DNA of 64,000 nucleotides from Pedobacter cryoconitis (GTDB taxonomy: Bacteria > Bacteroidota > Bacteroidia > Sphingobacteriales > Sphingobacteriaceae), in assembly GCF_014200595.1 (NCBI RefSeq), contig NZ_JACHCG010000001.1, positions 1,736,001 to 1,800,000 of the forward strand, read 5' to 3'. Below, piece by piece: positions 1 through 8,869 of the stretch. Every line of letters starts with the position of its first letter. The stretch's first letter is position 1. Below the pieces are notes generated by a model. The model was not told where the DNA came from, searched no databases, and saw only the letters and a list, made by a program, of their open reading frames with translations. The translations under genes and the position numbers were made by a program.

Positions 1-1
1 T

Positions 2-667
2 GATATGGACTTCAAGGTTACTGGTACTGAAAAAGGTATCGTTGCTTGTCAAATGGATTTAAAAATCAATGGTTTGAAATGGGAAGTTTTAACTGCTGCC
101 CTGAAACAAGCTAATGAGGCTCGTTTACATATCTTAAATGAGATGGCTAAAACTATCTCTGCTCCACGTGAAGATTACAAGGATCACGCTCCCCGTATTG
201 TTTCTTTAAGTATTGACAAGGAATTCATAGGTGCTGTAATTGGCCCGGGCGGTAAAATTATTCAGGAAATGCAACGTGAAACTGGCGCATCTATCTCTAT
301 TGAAGAGGTTGGTAACAAAGGTATCGTTGAAATCTTCGCGGATAATAAAGCTGCAATTGATGCTGCTGTTAAACGTATTAATGCAATCGCTGCTAAACCA
401 GACATAGGTGCTACTTATGATGGTAAAGTAAAATCTATCATGCCGTTTGGTGCTTTCGTTGAGATCATGCCAGGTAAAGATGGTTTACTTCACATTTCTG
501 AGATTGCCTGGGAACGTTTAGAAACTATGGATGGTGTCCTTAAAGAAGGTGACAAAATCCAGGTTAAATTGTTAGATATCGATAAACAAGGTAAAATGAA
601 ACTTTCCAGAAAAGCTTTATTGCCTCGTCCACCGAAACCAGAAGGTGTAGAGACTAAGCCTGCTTAG
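2..667 (+). CDS. pnp: Polyribonucleotide nucleotidyltransferase, C-terminal part (cut by the window edge)
   Basis: Phosphorolytic 3'-5' exoribonuclease of mRNA decay. Only the last 221 codons are in the window and the frame is open to the left edge. The visible part starts in the end of the second RNase PH core ([12 protein letters not shown]), continues through a KH domain with the RNA-binding loop IGPGG near visible residues 79-83, and ends with an S1 domain (about 137-207, FGAFVEI...GLLHISEI). A short proline-rich tail follows. The gene is followed directly by a strong terminator. The family assignment is very safe; the catalytic half is outside the window. Confidence 0.96.
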   Translation, partial: DMDFKVTGTEKGIVACQMDLKINGLKWEVLTAALKQANEARLHILNEMAKTISAPREDYKDHAPRIVSLSIDKEFIGAVIGPGGKIIQEMQRETGASISIEEVGNKGIVEIFADNKAAIDAAVKRINAIAAKPDIGATYDGKVKSIMPFGAFVEIMPGKDGLLHISEIAWERLETMDGVLKEGDKIQVKLLDIDKQGKMKLSRKALLPRPPKPEGVETKPA

Positions 668-683
668 TTTTATCATCCTATAA

Positions 684-724
684 ATAAAAAAACGCCTCAC
701 GAAATAATCGTGAGGCGTTTTTTT
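684..724. terminator. Intrinsic terminator after pnp, also facing the ABC permease
   Basis: The arms AACGCCTCACGA and TCGTGAGGCGTT form a perfect stem around a short AATA loop. An A-run lies on the left and a T-run on the right, so it can act for both converging transcripts: pnp from the left and the permease from the right. Confidence 0.9.
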
Positions 725-751
725 ATGCTTTAATTTTTGGTTGTTCCTGAG

Positions 752-3118
752 CTATTCGTGCTTTAAAGAGTCTATTGGGGCAGCTTTGGCTACTTTAACG
801 GATTGTATGCTAACAGTGATAATCGCTATGATTGATGATAAACTGATTGCGATAACAAAAGGCAACGCGTTTATCCCCACATTAAATTCATAGGCCGAAA
901 GCCATTTGCTGATGATAATATAGGCCAGGGGAAATGCAATCAGGTTCGCAATAGCGACCAATTTAATGAAATCTTTGTTGAGCAAAGTTAAAATATTCAG
1001 GGTACTTGCGCCTAAAACTTTGCGGATACTGATTTCTTTTTTTCTTTGTTCTGCCATGAATAAGGCAAGACCCAATAAGCCCAGGCAGGAGATAAATATA
1101 GCGAAACCTCCAAACCAGTTGGATAGAATTCCTAATAGCCGCTCATCCTGGAATTTTTGCTCAAAATTATCACTTGCAAAAGTCCTGTCTACCGGGAAAT
1201 TTGGATTGAGTGCTTTCACAACTTCATCAATTTGCGCTGCCGAGGTACTAATATTCTGCGCCGGATTTAACCTGGCAATGATAAATTCAACGTTTTCCAT
1301 GTGATTTGTGATATACATCGGGGCGGCAGTTTTATATGGTGATTCCATGACAAAGTCTTTCATTACGCCGATGATGGTAAAAGGTTTACCCATTACATTG
1401 ATGGTTTTCCCGATAGGATTTTTGAATCCTATTACTTTTACCGCTGCCTCATTGATGACAATATTCGTTGAGTCAGCTGTAAATTTGGATGAGAATTCCC
1501 TGCCAGCTACCATTTCCGAACCCATGGTTTGAGCAAAGTCTTCACCGGCAGCACGAGTATTGAATAAGATGTCTTCTTTGGGATTTTTACCTGGCCAGCT
1601 AACGCTAAAGGTATTATTGCCACTTATGTTTAAAGCGGTGCTGAAATAAGTGACCTGGGTAACTGAACCGGTTTTAATCAGTCTTTCTTTTAAAAGCGCC
1701 AGTTTCTCTTTGCCTGCAAGATTTCCCTGTATGGGAATTTGTACTAAACCCGCCTTGTTATAGCCAACTGGTTTATCTTTAATGTAATTAAGCTGCTGAT
1801 AAATAACAGCTGTACAAATGATCAGACAAGCTGCAAATACAAATTGAAAGACTACTAAAATTTTTCTTACTGAAAGCGAAGAACTGCCGGCTGTATTGAA
1901 CCCTTTTAATACTTTAACCGGTTCAAAAGAGGAGAGGTAGAATGCCGGATAGCTGCCTGCAACAAAACCAGTGAATGTAGTCAGACCAACCAGAACTGAC
2001 CAGAATGTCCAGCTCTTATAGCTGATGATCAGTTCAATACCTAATAGTGAATTGAAATAGGGCAGGCTGACTTCCATTAAGGTAAAAGCCACCAGCATAG
2101 CCATGAAAGAAAGTAAAATAGATTCTATCATAAACTGACCTACTAAAGCACCTCTTGATGAACCGATTGCTTTTCTGACACCAACTTCTTTGGCCCTTTT
2201 TTCTGATCTGGCAGTGGAAAGGTTCATGAAGTTTACACAGGCAATTAAAAGAATACAAAAGGCCAGGATAAGAAATATCCGAAGCTGATCAATTTTACCT
2301 CCAACCGATTTACCGTTTTCAAAGTTATCGTATAAATGCCATTTCGATAGCGGGTGTAGTAATGCCTTGCTGGATGTGCCTTCCTGGTTGCGGCTATAGA
2401 TATCTCTGATTTGAGAATTTGCCTGATCAAAATATGTATCTTTCTGTAATTGAACTACAGTCAGACACATATTGTTTCCCCAGTTGATGTCTTTTGCCCA
2501 GGGGTTTTGTTTAATGAAGAGTGTCCATGGCATGATATAGTCTAGCTGGATACTGCTATTTTTAGGGACATCCTGAATAACAGCTTCGACTTTTAAGACC
2601 TCAGTATTTTGCAGCTTTACCATTTTATTGATGGGATCTTCGTCGCCAAAGAGGTTTTTAGCCATGCTTTCTGTTAAAATAACTGAATTAATATTGGTTA
2701 AAAGTGTATTTGGATTCCCTTTGATAATTTTATAATCGAATATTTTCAGGAAGGATGGGTCTGTATAAACAGCTTTCTTTTTGAAAGTTTTTTCTCCATT
2801 GCTAATGACCTGCTCTTGCGGATAGGAAGAGTGAGAAGCGTAGGCCACACCTGTAATTTTACTTCTTACCTCGTCAGCCATGGCATTGGGTGTCCAGGCC
2901 CAGCTAAAGGTCTTTGTAGTGGTTTTAACGTTGTTATAGATGATATAAGTTTTTTCGAAATTAGTGAACTGCCGGTCGTAACTCCATTCATAGGCTACAT
3001 AGAGCAGTAATATCATACAACTGGCCAGTCCGATGGCCAGGCCTCCTACATTAATTAAGGTATAGCCTTTATTTTTCCAAAGACTGCGTAAAGCTATTTT
3101 AAGGTCGAGTTTAAACAT
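752..3118 (-). CDS. ABC transporter permease of the MacB/FtsX type (788 aa)
   Basis: Large inner-membrane permease with the duplicated MacB-PCD plus FtsX layout common in Bacteroidota. A first membrane helix lies at about 17-42 (GGLAIGLASCMILLLYVAY). A periplasmic core domain follows, then a three-helix FtsX block at about 275-400 containing FMNLSTARSEKRAKEVGVRKAIG. A second helix and core domain start near 425, and a final FtsX block lies at about 665-780 (RKKEISIRKVLGAS). No ATPase gene lies beside it, so its partner must be encoded elsewhere. The substrate cannot be read from sequence; efflux or lipoprotein-related transport is family knowledge. Transcribed alone, divergent from rpe. Confidence 0.9.
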   Translation of the reverse strand: MFKLDLKIALRSLWKNKGYTLINVGGLAIGLASCMILLLYVAYEWSYDRQFTNFEKTYIIYNNVKTTTKTFSWAWTPNAMADEVRSKITGVAYASHSSYPQEQVISNGEKTFKKKAVYTDPSFLKIFDYKIIKGNPNTLLTNINSVILTESMAKNLFGDEDPINKMVKLQNTEVLKVEAVIQDVPKNSSIQLDYIMPWTLFIKQNPWAKDINWGNNMCLTVVQLQKDTYFDQANSQIRDIYSRNQEGTSSKALLHPLSKWHLYDNFENGKSVGGKIDQLRIFLILAFCILLIACVNFMNLSTARSEKRAKEVGVRKAIGSSRGALVGQFMIESILLSFMAMLVAFTLMEVSLPYFNSLLGIELIISYKSWTFWSVLVGLTTFTGFVAGSYPAFYLSSFEPVKVLKGFNTAGSSSLSVRKILVVFQFVFAACLIICTAVIYQQLNYIKDKPVGYNKAGLVQIPIQGNLAGKEKLALLKERLIKTGSVTQVTYFSTALNISGNNTFSVSWPGKNPKEDILFNTRAAGEDFAQTMGSEMVAGREFSSKFTADSTNIVINEAAVKVIGFKNPIGKTINVMGKPFTIIGVMKDFVMESPYKTAAPMYITNHMENVEFIIARLNPAQNISTSAAQIDEVVKALNPNFPVDRTFASDNFEQKFQDERLLGILSNWFGGFAIFISCLGLLGLALFMAEQRKKEISIRKVLGASTLNILTLLNKDFIKLVAIANLIAFPLAYIIISKWLSAYEFNVGINALPFVIAISLSSIIAIITVSIQSVKVAKAAPIDSLKHE

Positions 3119-3341
3119 GTATTTAAGGTTAATATTCGTCTGAGGCCAAAAGCTAAACGTATGCCATTCCCTTGTAAAGTGTTTTTTGATGGGATAAACG
3201 ATGTTTTTATATTGCTATAGGTTTCAAACTGCCCGAAAACGAACAGCGAGTGTGCGATTTCGTAATTATTGTGATGTTTTAGTAATTACATATTTCGTTG
3301 AATGTACCTTTTATCTCTATGAATTTGCGCTATAAACGGGT

Positions 3342-3357
3342 TATTTTTTTATATTTA
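3342..3357 (+). promoter_or_regulatory. Possible rpe promoter
   Basis: A TATATTTA box (one mismatch to TAnnTTTG) at 3350-3357 lies about 30 bases before the rpe ATG. A TTTG about 22 bases upstream could be the -33 element, although the spacing is longer than the usual 19. The rest of the 268-base gap shows no other clear signal. Confidence 0.3.
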
Positions 3358-3386
3358 CTTTCTCAATAGCATTACAATTTAACCAC

Positions 3387-4061
3387 ATGAAACACCTGAT
3401 TGCCCCCTCTGTACTCTCTGCTGATTTTGCCAATTTACAACGCGACATAGAAATGATTAATTCCAGCGATGCAGATTGGTTTCATGTAGATATTATGGAT
3501 GGCGTATTTGTACCGAACATTTCTTTTGGTTTTCCAGTGATGGAAGCCTTGAAAAAACATGCAAAGAAACCTCTGGATGTCCATTTAATGATCGTTAATC
3601 CTGATCTTTATATTGAACAGTTTGCAGCGGCAGGAGCGCATAGTATTACGGTACATTATGAGGCTTGTGTACATCTGAACAGAACAATTCAGGCTATCCA
3701 TAAAACAGGAGCGAAAGCTTGCGTGGCACTTAACCCGCATACGCCTGTAGAATTGCTGATTGATATCCTTCCGGTACTGGATATGGTATTGATCATGTCG
3801 GTAAACCCTGGTTTTGGCGGACAGCAGTTTATTCCCAATACACTGCTTAAAATCAGAAGGTTGAAAGCTATGGCTGCTACGGTAAATCCGGGATTACTGA
3901 TTGAGGTAGACGGCGGCGTAGGTATCCATAACCTGGGCGATTTACTAGCTGCTGGTGCGGATGCTTTTGTAGCTGGAAATGCTATTTTCAGTGCTGAATC
4001 CCCTTTGGAAATGATCACCGCGATGAAGCGTGAATCAGCATCCTCTCTAAGCAGTATATAA
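3387..4061 (+). CDS. rpe: Ribulose-phosphate 3-epimerase
   Basis: Interconverts ribulose-5-phosphate and xylulose-5-phosphate in the pentose phosphate pathway (cytosol). The 224-aa TIM barrel is full length for the family. Visible motifs are the N-terminal APSVLSADF, the metal-binding HVDIMDG, DVHLMI, the phosphate-binding MSVNPGFGGQ and the C-terminal EVDGGV. The start gives the standard N-terminus. It is transcribed divergently from the ABC permease and is followed by an 86-base gap before serC. Confidence 0.96.
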   Translation: MKHLIAPSVLSADFANLQRDIEMINSSDADWFHVDIMDGVFVPNISFGFPVMEALKKHAKKPLDVHLMIVNPDLYIEQFAAAGAHSITVHYEACVHLNRTIQAIHKTGAKACVALNPHTPVELLIDILPVLDMVLIMSVNPGFGGQQFIPNTLLKIRRLKAMAATVNPGLLIEVDGGVGIHNLGDLLAAGADAFVAGNAIFSAESPLEMITAMKRESASSLSSI

Positions 4062-4092
4062 AATCCATTCGTTTAGTAGTTATTTCAAAAAA

Positions 4093-4107
4093 CCAAATAT
4101 TATTTGG
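4093..4107. promoter_or_regulatory. Perfect palindrome upstream of serC, possible operator
   Basis: CCAAATA-T-TATTTGG is a perfect 7-1-7 inverted repeat, 40 bases before the serC start. Its right arm could also form part of a degenerate -7 box. It is too short and AT-rich to act as a terminator for rpe. An operator role is inference. Confidence 0.3.
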
Positions 4108-4147
4108 ATAAAACAATTACATTTACAATAATTAATTAGCATATAAA

Positions 4148-5215
4148 ATGAGACATAATTTTGGAGCAGGCCCCTGTATTTTACCTCAGGAAGTGTTTAG
4201 ACAGGCGTCACAAGCCGTTTTAGATTTTAAGGATGGGTTATCGATTTTAGAGATTTCCCACCGTACACCAGAGTTCGAGGCCGTATTAGCTGAAGCTGTT
4301 AAGTTGGTTAAAGAGTTGTTAAATGTACCGGAAGGATACTCCGTTTTATTCTTACAAGGTGGTGCAAGTTTACAGTTTGCGATGGTTCCAATGAACCTGT
4401 TAAGCGAAGGACAGACAGCAACTTACCTGGAGACAGGTGTATGGGCTAACAAAGCTATTAAAGAAGTGAAAAACTTTGGTACTGCGAATGTAGTGGCATC
4501 ATCGAAAGACGCTAACTTTAACTATGTGCCTAAAGGATATTCTATTCCTGAAGACAGCGCGTATTTCCATTGCACTTCGAATAACACGATTTATGGAACT
4601 GAAATGTTCAGCTTGCCTGAAACTAAAGTACCGGTGGTGTGCGATATGTCATCAGACATTATGAGCAGAGTGATCGACGTTTCACAATATGATCTGATCT
4701 ATGCTGGTTCACAAAAAAATATTGGCCCTGCTGGTTCGGTTTTAGTCATTGTTAAGGATGAGATTTTAGGTAAAACAACCAATAAAATCCCTTCTATGTT
4801 AGATTATAAGGTACATATTGAAGGTGGTTCTATGTACAATACGCCTCCTGTTTTTGCAATCTATGTAGCGATGTTAAACCTGAGATGGTTAAAATCTAAG
4901 GGTGGTGTTGCTGAGATTGAAAAAGAAAACATTGCGAAAGCCAATGCTTTATATATGGAGATTGACAGAAATCCTTTATTTAAGGGGACTGCTGTCGTAG
5001 AAGACCGTTCAAGAATGAATATCTGTTTTGTAATGGAGGATCCTGAACTGGAGAAACCATTCCTGAAATTCGTGGAAGAGAATGATATCGAAGGTCTTAA
5101 AGGACATAGAAGTGTAGGTGGGTTCAGAGCTTCTATTTACAATGCGTTACCAATTACAAGTGTACACAGACTAGTGGAATTGATGCAGGTTTTTGCAGAG
5201 AAACACCAAAAATAA
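4148..5215 (+). CDS. serC: Phosphoserine aminotransferase
   Basis: PLP-dependent transaminase that makes 3-phosphoserine from 3-phosphohydroxypyruvate and glutamate, step two of serine synthesis. At 355 aa it is full length. The N-terminus NFGAGPCILP is typical, LFLQGGASLQF is the cofactor-phosphate region, and the PLP lysine is in YAGSQKNIGPAG at about residue 195. The C-terminal HRSVGGFRASIYNA is the substrate phosphate-binding segment. serA begins 6 bases after the stop, so the two are surely co-transcribed. Confidence 0.97.
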   Translation: MRHNFGAGPCILPQEVFRQASQAVLDFKDGLSILEISHRTPEFEAVLAEAVKLVKELLNVPEGYSVLFLQGGASLQFAMVPMNLLSEGQTATYLETGVWANKAIKEVKNFGTANVVASSKDANFNYVPKGYSIPEDSAYFHCTSNNTIYGTEMFSLPETKVPVVCDMSSDIMSRVIDVSQYDLIYAGSQKNIGPAGSVLVIVKDEILGKTTNKIPSMLDYKVHIEGGSMYNTPPVFAIYVAMLNLRWLKSKGGVAEIEKENIAKANALYMEIDRNPLFKGTAVVEDRSRMNICFVMEDPELEKPFLKFVEENDIEGLKGHRSVGGFRASIYNALPITSVHRLVELMQVFAEKHQK

Positions 5216-5221
5216 AATTTA

Positions 5222-6172
5222 ATGATTAAGATACTTGCAAACGATGGGATCGATCCTATCGGAAAACGATTATTAGAAGAAGCCGGTTTTATTGTAGATA
5301 CAGAAACTGTTGCTCAGGATAAACTGATTGAAGCATTGCAAAATTATGATGCAATTACAGTTAGAAGTGCAACGAAAGTCCGTAAGGATGTAATTGATGC
5401 TTGTCCAAATTTAAAGTTGATTGGAAGAGGTGGAGTAGGGATGGACAATATTGATGTGGATTATGCACGTGAACAAGGTCGCGCGGTAGTGAATACGCCT
5501 GCTGCTTCCTCTTTATCAGTTGCAGAACTGGTATTTGCACATTTATTCACTGGTATCCGTTTTTTACAGGATGCTAACCGTAAAATGCCTGTTGAAGGGG
5601 CTACGGGTTTCAATAAACTGAAAAAGGATTATGCAAAAGGTACTGAGCTTAGAGGTAAAACTTTAGGGATCATTGGCTTTGGCAGAATTGGAAGAGAGAC
5701 GGCTACTTTAGCTTTAGGCTTAGGTATGAATGTACTGGCTTATGATCTTTATCCTTTTGATGGTAAACTGACTTTAAAGTTTCAGGGTGATTTAAGCCTT
5801 GATATTCCTGTTAAAACAGTAAGTCTGGAAGAAGTGATTAAAAACAGTGATTTCATCACTTTACATACGCCTTTTGCTGACCGTCCTATATTAGGTGCTG
5901 CTGAGTTTGATTTAATGAAACCAGGAGTTGGTGTAGTAAATTGTTCAAGAGGTGGTACAATTGATGAGCAGGCACTGATTAATGCGTTAGATGGTGCTAA
6001 AGTTGCTTTTGCAGGTTTAGATGTGTTTGACAATGAGCCTACTCCTCTGGAGGCGATTTTAAAACATCCTAAGATCTCGTTAACACCGCATATTGGGGCT
6101 GCAACGAATGAAGCACAGGAGCGTATTGGGGAAGAATTGGCTTCATTGATTATTGCACATTTTAAAAAATAA
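5222..6172 (+). CDS. serA: D-3-phosphoglycerate dehydrogenase, short form
   Basis: NAD-dependent first step of serine synthesis. Visible motifs are the substrate segment RGGVGMDNID, the Rossmann nucleotide loop GIIGFGRIGRE at about 143-153, the catalytic arginine region NCSRGGTIDE and the catalytic histidine in TPHIGAAT. At 316 aa it lacks the C-terminal ACT domain of longer SerA enzymes, so serine feedback through ACT is not expected. It lies directly after serC; DUF1015 follows after about 75 bases. Confidence 0.94.
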   Translation: MIKILANDGIDPIGKRLLEEAGFIVDTETVAQDKLIEALQNYDAITVRSATKVRKDVIDACPNLKLIGRGGVGMDNIDVDYAREQGRAVVNTPAASSLSVAELVFAHLFTGIRFLQDANRKMPVEGATGFNKLKKDYAKGTELRGKTLGIIGFGRIGRETATLALGLGMNVLAYDLYPFDGKLTLKFQGDLSLDIPVKTVSLEEVIKNSDFITLHTPFADRPILGAAEFDLMKPGVGVVNCSRGGTIDEQALINALDGAKVAFAGLDVFDNEPTPLEAILKHPKISLTPHIGAATNEAQERIGEELASLIIAHFKK

Positions 6173-6215
6173 CTATTAAAACAGTAAAATAAGTTAAATG
6201 GTTTGGGGATTTGAT

Positions 6216-6223
6216 TATATTCG
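6216..6223 (+). promoter_or_regulatory. Candidate -7 box before the DUF1015 gene
   Basis: TATATTCG has one mismatch to TAnnTTTG and lies 25 bases before the ATG at 6249. It overlaps the alternative upstream start at 6198, which argues that the start at 6249 is the real one. No clear -33 element is visible. Confidence 0.35.
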
Positions 6224-6248
6224 CCCCAAACCAAATAACACCTGTTTC

Positions 6249-7439
6249 ATGCCTTTAGTAAAGCCTTTTTCAGCGCTTATCCCTGCTGCACATTTGCAGT
6301 CTTCTGTGGTCACACGGCCGCTTGAGTATTATAGTACAGGTGAGGCCAAATTAATCGCCTCTGAAAACAATTATAGCTTTCTTCATTTAATTAGTCCGGC
6401 GTTGGATCATGCTTATTTGCGTGATATGAACCAGGATCTGATCTTCCGCAAGATTTCTGAAAACTTCGATTCTTTTCTAAGTGGTAATGTACTGGTTCCA
6501 GTTAACCGTCCTTGTTATTATATTTATCAGGTTACCTGCAATGGGTTTACCCAGAAAGGTTTATGGACTTTAAGTGATGTACAGAGTTATCTGGATGGCA
6601 GTATTAAAAAGCATGAGCTGACGGTAGAGCGGAGGGAAAAACAGCTGGCTGATTATCTGCACCATACCGGGCTGGACGCGAACCCGGTCTTAATTACTTA
6701 TCATCCGGTAAAGGCTATAGACGAAGTGATTGCAAAGTATATGCAGGAGCTTCCGGTAATTGATTTTACATTTACTGATCTGACCGGACATAAAGTCTGG
6801 CTGATTGATGATGAGGATGCTATTGATTTAATTACGAGTGAGATCGCAGAGATAGCTACTGTATATATTGCGGATGGTCATCATCGTGCGGCAGCAATGT
6901 CAAAAATGGATTATTTCTCCACGGTATTTATGAACACGGATGAAATTAAGGTCTTGCAGTTTAACAGGCTGGTCAGAGATCTGAATGGTTTAACGGCAAC
7001 GGATTTTCTATCCAGGTTGGGTGATGCTTTTACGGTAGAAAAATCGCAGGAGCCGGTAGATCCGGATCAGTTACATACGATTGGAATGTATTTGGATAAA
7101 CAGTGGTATTTTTTATCTCCAAAACCTAATGCTTATGATGCGAACGATCCTGTAGAGTTACTGGACGTGAGTATTTTACAGAATCAGCTGTTAGGCCCGA
7201 TATTAGGGATTGATGATCCGCGTACCAATGCCAGGGTGACTTTTGAAGGAGGAATTACACCTTTAGCAGCGTTACAGCAAATGGTGGATAACGGTCTTTA
7301 TGCAGTGGTATTTACTTTGTTTGCAGTTTCGGTAGAACAGATTATCAATGTAGCAGATGCGAATAAGACCATGCCTCCAAAGTCTACGTGGATAGAGCCA
7401 AAGTTCCTGGTCGGCATGCTGACTAATTATTGTATTTAA
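6249..7439 (+). CDS. DUF1015 family protein, linked to serine synthesis
   Basis: 396-aa cytosolic protein of the DUF1015 family, whose biochemical role is not established. The ATG at 6249 gives the family N-terminus MPLVKPFSALIP; the frame is open upstream to 6198, but that would run over the likely promoter. Family-like segments include PVNRPCYYIYQ, the acidic DLTGHKVWLIDD and the histidine-rich YIADGHHRAAAM near residue 215, which resembles a metal or phosphate site. It follows serC-serA in the same direction, so a serine-related role is plausible, but this is inference from position. It converges with the next gene and the stops overlap. Confidence 0.85.
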   Translation: MPLVKPFSALIPAAHLQSSVVTRPLEYYSTGEAKLIASENNYSFLHLISPALDHAYLRDMNQDLIFRKISENFDSFLSGNVLVPVNRPCYYIYQVTCNGFTQKGLWTLSDVQSYLDGSIKKHELTVERREKQLADYLHHTGLDANPVLITYHPVKAIDEVIAKYMQELPVIDFTFTDLTGHKVWLIDDEDAIDLITSEIAEIATVYIADGHHRAAAMSKMDYFSTVFMNTDEIKVLQFNRLVRDLNGLTATDFLSRLGDAFTVEKSQEPVDPDQLHTIGMYLDKQWYFLSPKPNAYDANDPVELLDVSILQNQLLGPILGIDDPRTNARVTFEGGITPLAALQQMVDNGLYAVVFTLFAVSVEQIINVADANKTMPPKSTWIEPKFLVGMLTNYCI

Positions 7440-7948
7440 GCTTTTTTACGGAGTTTACTGTAAAAGAAAAGGCCGCCGGTAATGATAATCAGGATTAAAA
7501 ACAAAATGGAATACGTTTCTGTGTTTTTTTCTGCTGCAATAACGGCTGTTTTTTTCTTCAGTTCTTCATTCTGATCTTGCAATTTTTTAATGGCTTGCAT
7601 ATAGCTTTCAATGCGCTTTGCATTATTGCCGGCATTGGTTTGTACTTGCTGTACTTCCTGATCCTTGTAGTTCATTAATACTTTAAGTTCCCTGAATATA
7701 TTGTTGTCATTCAGTATGATACCTCGTAATATTTCATTAGAATTTTTGAGGTCATTTTTAGTCTGCAAACCGAAAATACCAGTTCTAGCACTAAGGCTTA
7801 AATCGTATTGTCCGAATTTGGCACTCCGCTCTGCGAGTAAGGCATTTATTTTTAAACGTTGCACCTGATAGGCAGAGGTGTCACTTTGTACGGCTAAGGC
7901 GTTAATAGTAGTGCTTAAACAGATAAATAGGAGGAGAGGTCTGATCAT
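7436..7948 (-). CDS. Small exported coiled-coil protein with C-terminal membrane anchor
   Basis: 170-aa protein that I cannot place in a named family. It has a signal peptide (residues 1-19, ending near NALA), a mostly helical charged middle with coiled-coil character at about 75-135 (MQAIKKLQDQNEELKKKT), and a single C-terminal membrane helix TYSILFLILIIITGGLFFYS followed by the basic tail KLRKKA. The layout suggests a periplasmic coiled coil anchored in the inner membrane. Its stop overlaps the stop of the convergent DUF1015 gene. Upstream on the same strand is the SAM hydrolase-like gene, 40 bases away. Confidence 0.6.
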   Translation of the reverse strand: MIRPLLLFICLSTTINALAVQSDTSAYQVQRLKINALLAERSAKFGQYDLSLSARTGIFGLQTKNDLKNSNEILRGIILNDNNIFRELKVLMNYKDQEVQQVQTNAGNNAKRIESYMQAIKKLQDQNEELKKKTAVIAAEKNTETYSILFLILIIITGGLFFYSKLRKKA

Positions 7949-7988
7949 AAAGTATTATTTTGATGTATAAAGCAAAATCTATGCCTTA

Positions 7989-8768
7989 TTAGGGATGAAA
8001 CTGGATGCGGACAATATCACCGAGGTGTAGTCCGAGTAATCCGCTTGCTTTACCTTTGTTAATAGCAATTTCCAAATGGTTGCTGATTCCAAAGAGGCAT
8101 AATTTCTCTCCTTCGGAAACTTCGTTATAGTGCCAGCTGAGCTGGGTAATGGTTTCGCTTTTCCGGAAATAGAGGGTGAAGTCTCTGTTACGCTGTATTT
8201 TAGTAAATAGTTCTTTGGTAATATTGGTAATTACGTTGCAGAAAGTGTCAATGTAAATGACGCTCCCTCTGATCATATCTTGTTCGATAACCGGATTCAA
8301 CAGCATCTTTTCTTCAATGCTTGCTGTTGGTAAACCGATGTCTTTCAGCTTTCCGCCTTTGGCAAGGTGAATGGCTGCTTTAACAAAAATATCAACGAGC
8401 GGGAAGTGCAGGTACTTCAAATCCTGCATAATATTCAGCTCTACAATCTCATCTGGTTTGCCGTCGAATAGTAAAGAAAAAATCCCGTTATCAGCGCCGA
8501 CAAAATAATGATCGTGATATTTTAACCCGATATATTTTGTATTTTCACTGAACACAGAATCTATACCTATCAGGTGCACAGTACCTTTAGGGAAATAGTG
8601 GTAAACATTCTTTAAAACAAAGGCTGCGTAAGAGATATTGAAGGATGGAACTTCATGGGTAATATCAACAATAGTAGCTGTAGGCAAGATCGTCAGGATA
8701 CTGCCTTTGAGGGCAGCCTGATAAAAATCTTTGGATCCTAAATCTGTTGTTAAAGTGATAATGGCCAT
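7989..8768 (-). CDS. SAM hydroxide adenosyltransferase (DUF62/SAM_HAT family)
   Basis: 259-aa member of the DUF62 family, related to fluorinase/chlorinase. Characterised members use water to split S-adenosylmethionine into adenosine and methionine. Visible motifs are the N-terminal TLTTDLGSKDFYQAALKG, DITHEVPSF and the C-terminal domain GSVIYIDTFCNVITNI near residue 170. The length and start fit the family. It is divergent from phoH. Hydrolysis of SAM is the best prediction; halogenase activity is unlikely because most bacterial DUF62 members are hydrolases. Confidence 0.85.
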   Translation of the reverse strand: MAIITLTTDLGSKDFYQAALKGSILTILPTATIVDITHEVPSFNISYAAFVLKNVYHYFPKGTVHLIGIDSVFSENTKYIGLKYHDHYFVGADNGIFSLLFDGKPDEIVELNIMQDLKYLHFPLVDIFVKAAIHLAKGGKLKDIGLPTASIEEKMLLNPVIEQDMIRGSVIYIDTFCNVITNITKELFTKIQRNRDFTLYFRKSETITQLSWHYNEVSEGEKLCLFGISNHLEIAINKGKASGLLGLHLGDIVRIQFHP

Positions 8769-8869
8769 TAAAAATTGAATATTTATTCTTATTCTTGCGT
8801 ATGCGGTAAAGCGCTACAAATATTCAACTTTTATATCAAAATATACACTCCTATCTAAAAAACAATATT

